In this document: positions 1 to 5,178 of the stretch, in pieces | How positions within the stretch are numbered: position 1 is the first letter of the stretch | How the letters are laid out: every line of letters starts with the position of its first letter | Assembly (NCBI GenBank): GCA_017408185.1 | Contig: JAFQVE010000411.1 | Span: 1-5,178 of the forward strand | Length of the DNA stretch: 5,178 nucleotides | Source: Oscillospiraceae bacterium | Lineage (GTDB): Bacteria; Bacillota_A; Clostridia; Oscillospirales; JAAYXM01 | Reading direction: 5' to 3' | The notes under the pieces: model-generated | Databases searched by the model: none | What the model saw: only the letters and a program-made list of their open reading frames with translations | What the model was told of the DNA's origin: nothing | Made by a program: the position numbers and the translations under genes

Positions 1-22
1 GCATTGCGCCTGCATGCAAAAA

Positions 23-550
23 TTAATTCTCCGTAACCGGCTCGACCTGATCAGGCTCAAGCTCAACAGGAGTTTCTCTGCCGAACATTGAAACGATAAC
101 GCGGATCTTGTTCTTGTCAAGGGCGATTTCGTCAACAACGCCGACAAAGTCTTCAAGAGCACCGTCAATAATCTTGACGCTGTCACCGACCTTATAGTCG
201 ATAACAAGCTCATGCTTCTCAACGCCGAGATTAGCAACCTCTTCGTCGGAAAGCGGCACCGGCTTGCTTGCCGGTCCGACAAAACCCGTAACGCCGCGCG
301 TATTGCGAACAACGTGCCAGCTTTCATCGGTCATAACCATTTTCACGAGAACGTATCCCGGAAAAATCTTGCGCTCCACTTCCTTTTTCTTACCGTCCTT
401 TATTTCAACGACGGTTTCAACCGGAATGTTGACCGCACAGATAAGGTCATGAAGTTTTCTGTTTTCAACTGTCTTTTCAATTGTTGCGGCTACGGTGTTT
501 TCATAGCCGGAATATGTGTGAACCACATACCACTTAGCATTACCTGCCAT
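23..550 (-). CDS. nusG: Transcription termination/antitermination factor NusG
   Basis: This encodes a 175-residue NusG, the usual length for a two-domain bacterial form. The N-terminal NGN domain (about residues 5-110) opens with WYVVHTYSGYE and contains FPGYVLV (63-69) and the VRNTRGVTGFVG stretch (81-92). The C-terminal KOW domain (about 118-172) contains VGDSVKI and ends in FGRETPVELE (156-165) and DQVE, all hallmark NusG sequences. In the family, the NGN domain binds the RNA polymerase clamp and affects pausing, while the KOW domain contacts partners such as Rho or ribosomal protein S10. The usual GPF of the KOW loop reads GAL here (130-132), a mild variation. The ATG at 550 is supported by GGGGGAG (558-564), 7 nt upstream. 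The gene starts 15 nt after the secE stop, and rpmG-secE-nusG is the standard Firmicutes arrangement. It is intact, with stop TAA at 23-25. Confidence 0.98.
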   Translation of the reverse strand: MAGNAKWYVVHTYSGYENTVAATIEKTVENRKLHDLICAVNIPVETVVEIKDGKKKEVERKIFPGYVLVKMVMTDESWHVVRNTRGVTGFVGPASKPVPLSDEEVANLGVEKHELVIDYKVGDSVKIIDGALEDFVGVVDEIALDKNKIRVIVSMFGRETPVELEPDQVEPVTEN

Positions 551-565
551 TTCAGTTCTCCCCCG

Positions 566-781
566 TTATATGTTGTGGAGAAGCGAAACTCCGTATTTGA
601 GCACAATGTCCATAACGCCGGTGATAACAGCAAAAATTGCGCACACGATAAGAACGATAACAGTGTTCTTATACACCTGCGAAGCTGTCGGCCATGTGAC
701 CTTTTTAAGCTCACTCTTCATTTCGCGGAACCATAAAGCAATGCTGCCGCGCTTTTTCTTCTCGACTTTTTTCTCAGCCAT
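566..781 (-). CDS. secE: Preprotein translocase subunit SecE
   Basis: This encodes a 71-residue single-span SecE, typical of Gram-positive bacteria. It has a lysine-rich cytoplasmic start (residues 1-11), an amphipathic segment with the family motif SELKKVTWPT (23-32) and one hydrophobic membrane span (about 40-66). SecE clamps the SecY channel and is required for Sec-dependent export and membrane insertion. I chose the ATG at 781 over an in-frame GTG at 790. The Shine-Dalgarno-like GAAAGGG (792-798) lies 10 nt from the ATG but only 1 nt from the GTG, and MAEK is a plausible SecE beginning. The gene lies 44 nt downstream of rpmG and 15 nt upstream of nusG with no terminator seen between them, so all three are probably co-transcribed. 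Confidence 0.96.
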   Translation of the reverse strand: MAEKKVEKKKRGSIALWFREMKSELKKVTWPTASQVYKNTVIVLIVCAIFAVITGVMDIVLKYGVSLLHNI

Positions 782-825
782 TCTGTGCACACCCTTTCAT
801 TTGTAGTTGAGGAAAGAAAAACAGA

Positions 826-975
826 TTACTTGGATTCTCTGTGAAGGGTATGCTTACGGCAGAACGGGCAATGCTTTTTAAGCTCGAGTCTGTCCGGCGT
901 GTTCTTCTTTTCCTTCATTGTGTCGTAGTTTCTGCGCTTGCATTCTGTGCAAACGAGCGTGATTTTTGTTCTCAT
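826..975 (-). CDS. rpmG: 50S ribosomal protein L33, zinc-binding (four-Cys) form
   Basis: This small gene was translated by hand. It encodes 49 residues beginning [17 protein letters not shown] and ending HTLHRESK. The length, the high basic content and the ITL-C-x-x-C / [11 protein letters not shown] arrangement identify ribosomal protein L33 of the large subunit. Two CxxC pairs (Cys9/Cys12 and Cys36/Cys39) form a zinc ribbon, so this is the zinc-containing C+ type. Bacteria that also carry a Cys-less copy often swap the two under zinc limitation; whether this genome has a second copy cannot be seen. The ATG at 975 has a strong TGGAGG (985-990) 9 nt upstream. It is the first gene of the rpmG-secE-nusG unit, driven by the promoter at 1114-1143. 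Stop TAA is at 826-828. Confidence 0.96.
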   Translation of the reverse strand: MRTKITLVCTECKRRNYDTMKEKKNTPDRLELKKHCPFCRKHTLHRESK

Positions 976-1107
976 AATTTTCGGCCTCCAAAGAATAATT
1001 TGCCTCCCTGACAGCCATAACGGCTTCGCGGAAACTTTTTGTTTCTCCCGCGTAGGTTTAAGTGCAGCTTTTGAAAAAGAGCACGAAAAATAAACCTTTC
1101 ACAGGTA
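976..1107 (-). promoter_or_regulatory. Structured 5' leader of the rpmG-secE-nusG transcript
   Basis: If transcription starts near 1107, as the -10 position implies, rpmG has an untranslated leader of about 130 nt. Reading 5' to 3' on the minus strand, it holds a T-rich segment and then a hairpin (1027-1052) with CGCGG pairing CCGCG and AAAC pairing GTTT around an AAAAA loop, with a 3-nt GAG bulge. A second short hairpin follows (1013-1025, AGCC/GGCT around GTTAT). Next come a first purine-rich GGGAGG (1003-1008) with no start codon at a suitable distance, and finally the true rpmG TGGAGG (985-990). I recognise no named leader family. It could be a protein-binding or stability element, or simply a long leader. 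Confidence 0.45.
1027..1052 (-). other. Stem-loop in rpmG leader
   Basis: This is an inverted repeat with a 5-bp GC-rich base (CGCGG/CCGCG), a 3-nt bulge on the 5' side and a 4-bp upper stem (AAAC/GTTT) closing an AAAAA loop. On the minus strand it is followed by AAGCC rather than a run of T, so it does not look like an intrinsic terminator. It lies in the untranslated leader about 50 nt before the rpmG start codon. Confidence 0.5.
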
Positions 1108-1113
1108 ATATAC

Positions 1114-1143
1114 ATTGTAACACAGGTTAAGGTGCCAGGTCAA
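1114..1143 (-). promoter_or_regulatory. Vegetative sigma promoter for rpmG-secE-nusG
   Basis: On the minus strand the -35 box is TTGACC (1138-1143) and the -10 box is TACAAT (1114-1119), separated by 18 bp. The -10 is preceded by TGT, giving the extended -10 pattern TGnTACAAT. Start of transcription is expected near 1107. Both hexamers differ from the sigma-A consensus at one position each. A-tracts lie immediately upstream. This is consistent with the high expression expected of a ribosomal protein operon. Confidence 0.8.
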
Positions 1144-1146
1144 GTG

Positions 1147-1170
1147 TTTTTTTTAATTTTTTTCATTTTT
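1147..1170 (-). promoter_or_regulatory. A-tract UP-element-like region upstream of the rpmG promoter
   Basis: Read on the minus strand, three A-runs (5, 7 and 8 A's at 1166-1170, 1157-1163 and 1147-1154) sit directly upstream of the -35 box, at about -40 to -63. This is where the RNA polymerase alpha C-terminal domain contacts UP elements. Their centres are about 8-10 bp apart, so they may also bend the DNA. The region reaches into the stop codon of the upstream ABC gene (1169-1171). It is inferred from composition and position only. Confidence 0.55.
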
Positions 1171-3079
1171 ATTCCAATTCAAACATTCCGGTATATAATT
1201 GATAGTATTTTCCACGTTGCTTCAAAAGGTCGTCATGCGTGCCACGCTCAATTATCTCACCGTTTTCAAGCACCATTATCGCCTTTGAGTTGCGTACAGT
1301 GGAAAGGCGGTGTGCAATAACAAACACCGTTCTCCCCTCCATAAGTGTGTCCATTCCTTTTTCAATAAGAGCTTCCGTTCTTGTGTCAATCGAGCTGGTC
1401 GCTTCATCAAGTATCAGTACCGGCGGGTCTGCAACAGCCGCACGGGCAATCGCAAGAAGCTGACGCTGTCCCTGACTTAAATTTACGCCGTCGGAGGTGA
1501 GCACCGTATCGTATCCGTCCGGAAGATGCGTGATAAATGAATGGGCATTTGCAAGCTTCGCGGCACGGACAATCTCCTCATCCGTTGCGTCAAGCTTCCC
1601 GTAGCGGATGTTTTCCGCAACCGTTCCGGTAAAGAGATGCGTATCCTGAAGCACCATACCGAGCGAGCGCCGCAAATCACTTTTTCTTATTTTATTGATA
1701 TTTATCCCATCGTAAGTTATTTTACCGTCCGGAACATCATAGAAACGGTTTATAAGATTTGTTATGGTGGTCTTTCCCGCTCCGGTAGAGCCGACAAAAG
1801 CTATTTTCTGCCCCGGCTTTGCATAGAGCGATATCCCGTTTAATACGGTTTTGTTTTCGACATATCCGAAGACGACATCCTCAAAGCGGACATCTCCGCG
1901 CACCTCTGTATAAATCGCATTTCCGTCCTCACGCGGTTCTTTCCACGCCCAGAGTCCCGTCCGCACGTCAGATTCCTCGAGCGTTCCATCCTCATTTTTC
2001 TTTGCGTATACCAACGTAACCGTGCCGTTATCCTGCTCCGGAGCCTCATCGATAAGCTCAAATATTCTCTCCGCGCCGGCAAGTGCATTTATGATGGAAT
2101 TAAACTGCTGGGATATCTGGGTTATCGGTTGAAAGAACGAGCGTGTGGACTGAAGAAATGAAGCAACAGTTCCTATGTCCATTACGCCTCCGACAGCAAG
2201 CGCCGCACCTATAGTTGCCGTAAGCGCGTAGTTTATATAAGAGAAATTGTTCGTAATAGGCCCGAGCACGCTTGCAAAAGTATTCGCGTTTGATGCCGCA
2301 TCAAAAAGCTCTTCATTTATTTTCGCAAACCTTGCTTTTGATTTGTCTTCATGACAGAAAACCTTTACAACCTTCTGTCCTTCAATCATCTCTTCAATAT
2401 ATCCGTTGACGGCACCAATTGCCTTCTGTTGACTTTTGAAATACTTTGCGCTCTGCACTCCGATTTTCTTTACGACAAAGGTTATTACAAAAACCATCAC
2501 CACAATAAGAGCAGTGAGAATCGGGCTCAATATGCACATCAGCACAAACACACCGATGATAGTAACACTTGACGAGAACATCTGTGGAATTCCCTGACTG
2601 AGCATTTCACGAAGAGTGTCAGTGTCGTTTGTGAAACGGCTCATCGTTTCACCGTGCGTGTGCGTATCAAAATATTTTATCGGCAGACTCTGCAAACGTT
2701 CAAAGGTGTCCACGCGGATTTTGCGCATCGTTTCCGTTGATATATTAAGCATCAGACGGCTGTAAAGGTATGCCCCCGCTGCACCGACCGCATAAACGCA
2801 AGCCATAAGAGCAAGCTTCATTGCAAAGGCGCGGACATCAAAGCTCCCGCTTTGCAAGCCCGCTTCTATTGAGTTTATAACCGGCTTCAAAAAATACGTT
2901 CCCGCAACACCTGCAAGCGAGCTGCAGAGAATACTTGCAAACACCAAAACAAGAAGATGCTTCTGCCCGCCCATGTAGCCGAGCAGCCTTGCGATTGTTC
3001 TTCCCGCATTTTTTGGCTTCTGCATTCCGCGTCTGCCTCTCGGACCTCCCGGTCCCTGCATCGGTCTTCCGTTTGCCAT
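1169..3079 (-). CDS. ABC exporter half-transporter, canonical Walker B subunit (TM288/BmrD-like)
   Basis: This is a 636-residue fused membrane-plus-ATPase ABC exporter subunit. A Gly/Arg/Pro-rich N-terminal tail (about 1-25) precedes six predicted membrane spans (about 41-65, 84-108, 165-185, 186-205, 270-297, 301-325). The NBD (about 397-636) has A-loop Tyr406, Walker A GSTGAGKT (430-437), Q-loop Gln478, signature LSQGQ (534-538), Walker B VLILDE with catalytic Glu559, D-loop SSID (562-565) and H-loop His590. The catalytic residues are intact but the signature has Gln where Gly is usual. An extra stretch of about 30 residues (within about 347-394) lies between the membrane domain and NBD. 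The ATG at 3079 overlaps the stop of the upstream partner gene (TAATG), with GGAG 5 nt before it, implying translational coupling and a heterodimer. The family exports drugs, lipids or peptides; the substrate here is unknown. Confidence 0.93.
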   Translation of the reverse strand: MANGRPMQGPGGPRGRRGMQKPKNAGRTIARLLGYMGGQKHLLVLVFASILCSSLAGVAGTYFLKPVINSIEAGLQSGSFDVRAFAMKLALMACVYAVGAAGAYLYSRLMLNISTETMRKIRVDTFERLQSLPIKYFDTHTHGETMSRFTNDTDTLREMLSQGIPQMFSSSVTIIGVFVLMCILSPILTALIVVMVFVITFVVKKIGVQSAKYFKSQQKAIGAVNGYIEEMIEGQKVVKVFCHEDKSKARFAKINEELFDAASNANTFASVLGPITNNFSYINYALTATIGAALAVGGVMDIGTVASFLQSTRSFFQPITQISQQFNSIINALAGAERIFELIDEAPEQDNGTVTLVYAKKNEDGTLEESDVRTGLWAWKEPREDGNAIYTEVRGDVRFEDVVFGYVENKTVLNGISLYAKPGQKIAFVGSTGAGKTTITNLINRFYDVPDGKITYDGININKIRKSDLRRSLGMVLQDTHLFTGTVAENIRYGKLDATDEEIVRAAKLANAHSFITHLPDGYDTVLTSDGVNLSQGQRQLLAIARAAVADPPVLILDEATSSIDTRTEALIEKGMDTLMEGRTVFVIAHRLSTVRNSKAIMVLENGEIIERGTHDDLLKQRGKYYQLYTGMFELE

Positions 3080-4809
3080 TACTGCTCCACCACCTTTTGC
3101 TGAGATTCGTACACCTCGCGGTAAATATCGTTAGACAAAAGCAACTCTTCATGCGTTCCTATTGCATCTATTCTTCCGTCATCCAACACAATAATTTTAT
3201 CGGCATCACTTACCGAGGTCACCCTCTGCGCAATTATTATCTTTGTCGTATCTGCAAGGGAGCTGCGGAACGCATCACGTATTTTCTTATCAGTTGCCGT
3301 GTCAACCGCACTTGTGCTGTCATCAAGAATAATTATCTTCGGCTTTTTCAAAAGCGCCCGCGCAATACACACTCTCTGCTTCTGACCGCCGGAGAGGTTC
3401 ACGCCGCCCTGTCCGAGATATGTTTCATACCCATCCGGAAATGCGGAAATGAAATCATGAGCCGCAGCAGAGCGGCATGCCGCCTCAATCTCTTCTTGAG
3501 TTGCATTTTCGTTGCCCCAGCGCAGATTTTCTGCTATTGTTCCAGAAAACAGCACATTATTCTGCAAAACCATTGCCACGGACTCTCTCAGTGCACCAAG
3601 GTCATACTCTCGCACATCGGTACCCGCAACAAACACAGAACCGTCACTTACGTCATAAAGACGCGGAATGAGAGAAACAAGCGATGTCTTTCCGGAGCCT
3701 GTTCCACCGATTATTCCGACAGTCTCACCTGAGTTGATTTTAAAGTTGATTGAGGAAAGGGCCTTGTTATTTTTGCCTTTGGAATATGCAAATGAAACAT
3801 TTTCAAATACAATCTCGCCGTTTTCTACCTCTGCTTTCCCGGCGATGCTATTCTTTATATCTATATCTTCATCAAGCACTTCACATATACGGGCAATGGA
3901 TGCACGCGACATAACGATGCTCACAAAACACATTGAAAGTCCCATAAGTGACATAAGTATCTGCGTGATGTAGCTTATAAAGCTTATAAGCTCACCTGTT
4001 TCCATATTTCCAACGGCTATAAGGTTTCCGCCAAGCCACAGAACGGTTATTATGCAGGAATACATAACGATCTGCATTATCGGCATATTCATAATAAGAA
4101 CACGCTCAGCACGTCTCTGTGCGTTCATAACATTCTCTGCCGCTTTTGCGAATTTGCCGTTTTCATAGTCTTCCCTGTCATACGCCTTTACAACGCGGAT
4201 TGCAACAAGACTTTCCTGAACAGCCGAATTCATCGCATCGTATTTTGTGAACATCTGCTTAAAGCGCGGAAACGCTTTTGTGGATATAAACACAAGCGCG
4301 ATTGCAAGAACGGGAATTGCAACAAAGAACACCCGCGCAAGCTCTGCATTTATCGAAACTGCAAGAACCGTCGCGCTGACAAGCATAACCGGAGAGCGCA
4401 CCATCATGCGGATGACCATCATAAACGCGTGCTGAACAAATGTCACGTCCGTTGTAAGGCGAGTGACAAGCGATGCTGTGGAGAATTTATCGACATTTGC
4501 AAAGGAAAAGTCCTGGATTTTATCAAACATACGCTTGCGGACATTCTTTGCAAAACCGGTGCTCGCAACTGATGCATATTTTCCCGAAAGCACACCGAAC
4601 ATAAGCGAAAAAGCGGACATAAGAACCATAAGTCCGCCGACTTTGACGATATACCCGACACCTCCGCCACCTTTTATTCCAACGTCAATAATCTTTGACA
4701 TAAGAAGCGGAATGAATATTTCCATTATGACCTCGCACGATATGAATATCGGCGAGAGTATTGCCGGCAGCTTGTATTTGCCAACGCAACCAAGAAGCTT
4801 TCTCAGCAT
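3079..4809 (-). CDS. ABC exporter half-transporter, degenerate-site subunit (TM287/BmrC-like)
   Basis: This is a 576-residue ABC exporter subunit with six predicted membrane spans (about 15-37, 53-75, 137-153, 158-178, 239-265, 273-300) followed by an NBD (about 331-570). Visible motifs are A-loop Tyr342, Walker A GGTGSGKT (368-375), Q-loop Gln416, a canonical signature LSGGQ (472-476), Walker B IIILDD, D-loop SAVD (500-503) and IAQRVTS at the switch. The catalytic Glu after Walker B is Asp497 and the H-loop His is Gln528. This pair of substitutions is characteristic of the degenerate-site subunit of heterodimeric exporters such as TM287/288. The canonical signature completes the partner's active site. 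The ATG at 4809 has GGGGAGG (4817-4823) 7 nt upstream. It is the first gene of a two-gene operon behind the promoter at 4866-4894 and overlaps the next gene by one base. The transported substrate cannot be deduced. Confidence 0.93.
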   Translation of the reverse strand: MLRKLLGCVGKYKLPAILSPIFISCEVIMEIFIPLLMSKIIDVGIKGGGGVGYIVKVGGLMVLMSAFSLMFGVLSGKYASVASTGFAKNVRKRMFDKIQDFSFANVDKFSTASLVTRLTTDVTFVQHAFMMVIRMMVRSPVMLVSATVLAVSINAELARVFFVAIPVLAIALVFISTKAFPRFKQMFTKYDAMNSAVQESLVAIRVVKAYDREDYENGKFAKAAENVMNAQRRAERVLIMNMPIMQIVMYSCIITVLWLGGNLIAVGNMETGELISFISYITQILMSLMGLSMCFVSIVMSRASIARICEVLDEDIDIKNSIAGKAEVENGEIVFENVSFAYSKGKNNKALSSINFKINSGETVGIIGGTGSGKTSLVSLIPRLYDVSDGSVFVAGTDVREYDLGALRESVAMVLQNNVLFSGTIAENLRWGNENATQEEIEAACRSAAAHDFISAFPDGYETYLGQGGVNLSGGQKQRVCIARALLKKPKIIILDDSTSAVDTATDKKIRDAFRSSLADTTKIIIAQRVTSVSDADKIIVLDDGRIDAIGTHEELLLSNDIYREVYESQQKVVEQ

Positions 4810-4865
4810 TTCATTTCCTCCCCGTGAACTAAAACTTACAGAATTCTAAATTAATCATACTAAAT

Positions 4866-4894
4866 ATTTTATTACCGGAGATTTGCAAAGTCAA
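4866..4894 (-). promoter_or_regulatory. Vegetative sigma promoter for the ABC exporter operon
   Basis: On the minus strand, TTGACT (4889-4894) and TAAAAT (4866-4871) are separated by 17 bp, each one base from the sigma-A consensus. Transcription should begin near 4859, giving a leader of about 50 nt before the ATG at 4809. No regulator gene or convincing operator palindrome is visible next to it. Confidence 0.75.
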
Positions 4895-4939
4895 TCAGAT
4901 AAGATAGAATTTACAGATTGTTTTATTTTGGGATAGAGA

Positions 4940-4971
4940 AACTCCCCACCGGAAATTTCCCGCGGGGAGTT
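4940..4971 (-). terminator. Probable terminator of the upstream (right-edge) gene
   Basis: A perfect 8-bp inverted repeat (AACTCCCC, 4940-4947, with GGGGAGTT, 4964-4971) encloses a smaller partly paired segment around GGAAATTTCC. It starts 17 nt after the stop codon of the right-edge gene on the minus strand. The tail after the stem on that strand is TTCTCTATCCC, so the T-run is short and interrupted and termination may be incomplete. It lies upstream of the exporter promoter and would insulate the two units. Confidence 0.6.
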
Positions 4972-4988
4972 AAATATGTTTTGTTTAA

Positions 4989-5178
4989 TTATTCAGCGTC
5001 AGCAGCTTCTTCTGCCGGAGCTTCAGCAGCATCCTCCGCTGCTTCTGCAACAGTCTCCTCGGGAAGAATATCATTCTCTTCACCGGAGGTCGCAACGAGC
5101 TCTTCTGTGTCTTCCGGAGCTTCTTCTGCAGCTGTCTCTGCCGGAGCAGCTTCGCCCGGGATAAGAGCACGCATTGAA
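4989..5178 (-). CDS. C-terminal acidic Ala/Glu-rich tail of an unidentified protein (partial)
   Basis: The open frame continues past the right edge of the window, so only the last 62 complete codons are seen. In the final 61 residues there are 18 Ala, 17 Glu and 4 Asp, with a single Arg and no Lys, so the tail is strongly negative and low in complexity. It has no recognisable domain. An in-frame ATG at 5174 followed by RALIPGE exists, but only 4 bases precede it, so a ribosome binding site cannot be tested. A 61-residue protein of this composition would be odd, so I treat the sequence as the 3' end of a longer gene. Such tails occur on various ribosomal and other housekeeping proteins, but I do not recognise the parent. 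Stop TAA is at 4989-4991, followed by the hairpin at 4940-4971. Confidence 0.7.
   Translation of the reverse strand, partial: SMRALIPGEAAPAETAAEEAPEDTEELVATSGEENDILPEETVAEAAEDAAEAPAEEAADAE

Noticed and set aside
1..22. Start of a following gene (rplK often comes after nusG) or a terminator after nusG
   Set aside because: Only 22 bases are present. No start codon with a ribosome binding site and no complete hairpin plus T-run can be shown.
212..736. A 174-codon plus-strand open frame over nusG and secE
   Set aside because: It is antisense to two clearly identified essential genes and its translation has no recognisable domain.
782..790. GTG at 790 as an alternative secE start
   Set aside because: The ribosome binding site would be only 1 nt from the GTG, while the ATG at 781 is spaced normally.
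1027..1052. The rpmG leader hairpin as an intrinsic terminator of the ABC operon
   Set aside because: No T-run follows the stem on the minus strand, and it lies downstream of the rpmG promoter.
1060..1104. Possible short leader peptide (GTG start near 1104 or 1086, ending TAA at about 1060)
   Set aside because: Only 8-14 codons, GTG starts and weak or no ribosome binding site; no regulatory codon run or attenuator structure supports it.
1147..1170. The T-runs as a terminator for plus-strand transcription
   Set aside because: There is no plus-strand gene here and no strong GC-rich stem directly before the T-run. A role as upstream A-tracts for the minus-strand promoter fits better.
2935..3732. 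A 265-codon plus-strand open frame lying across the junction of the two ABC genes
   Set aside because: It is fully antisense to two well-supported ABC genes, its translation resembles no family I know, and it has no clear ribosome binding site. It is a shadow of the coding strand.
4976..5170. Two other open frames over the acidic tail region (Leu/Gln-rich on the plus strand; Leu/Lys/Arg-rich on the minus strand)
   Set aside because: They arise from the repetitive GCT/GAA codon content of the tail. The acidic frame stays open to the window edge and is followed by a terminator-like hairpin.

Overview
The window looks like ordinary chromosome from a low-to-mid GC member of the Firmicutes, most likely an anaerobic Clostridia (Oscillospiraceae/Ruminococcaceae-like). 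The evidence is the order rpmG-secE-nusG, a four-cysteine L33, a 71-residue single-span SecE, strong GGAGG ribosome binding sites and an asymmetric ABC exporter pair of the BmrCD/TM287-288 kind. The assignment below phylum level is inference. Every gene is on the minus strand, so transcription runs from the right end of the window to the left.

Right edge (about 4940-5178): the 3' end of a gene whose start lies outside the window. It encodes an Ala/Glu-rich, very acidic C-terminal tail and is followed by a hairpin (4940-4971) that probably terminates it.

Middle (1169-4894): a promoter with a 17-bp spacer (4866-4894) leads into two ABC exporter half-transporter genes joined by a TAATG stop/start overlap. 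The first product (576 aa) has Asp in place of the Walker B catalytic Glu and Gln in place of the H-loop His. The second (636 aa) has normal Walker B and H-loop residues but an LSQGQ signature. Placed in the known head-to-tail nucleotide-binding-domain (NBD) dimer, these changes fall in the same ATP site, giving one degenerate and one canonical site. The pair should therefore act as a heterodimeric export pump; its substrate cannot be read from the sequence.

Left (1-1170): a promoter with an extended -10 and upstream A-tracts (1114-1170), a roughly 130-nt leader with two hairpins, then rpmG (L33), secE and nusG. These supply a ribosomal protein, a subunit of the Sec translocase and a transcription elongation factor. 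The 22 bases after nusG are too few to identify the next gene. There is no clear terminator between the exporter operon and rpmG.

I found no mobile element, CRISPR array, tRNA, rRNA or obviously new multi-gene system. The items most worth a second look are the rpmG leader and promoter region and the complementary degeneracy of the two ABC subunits.
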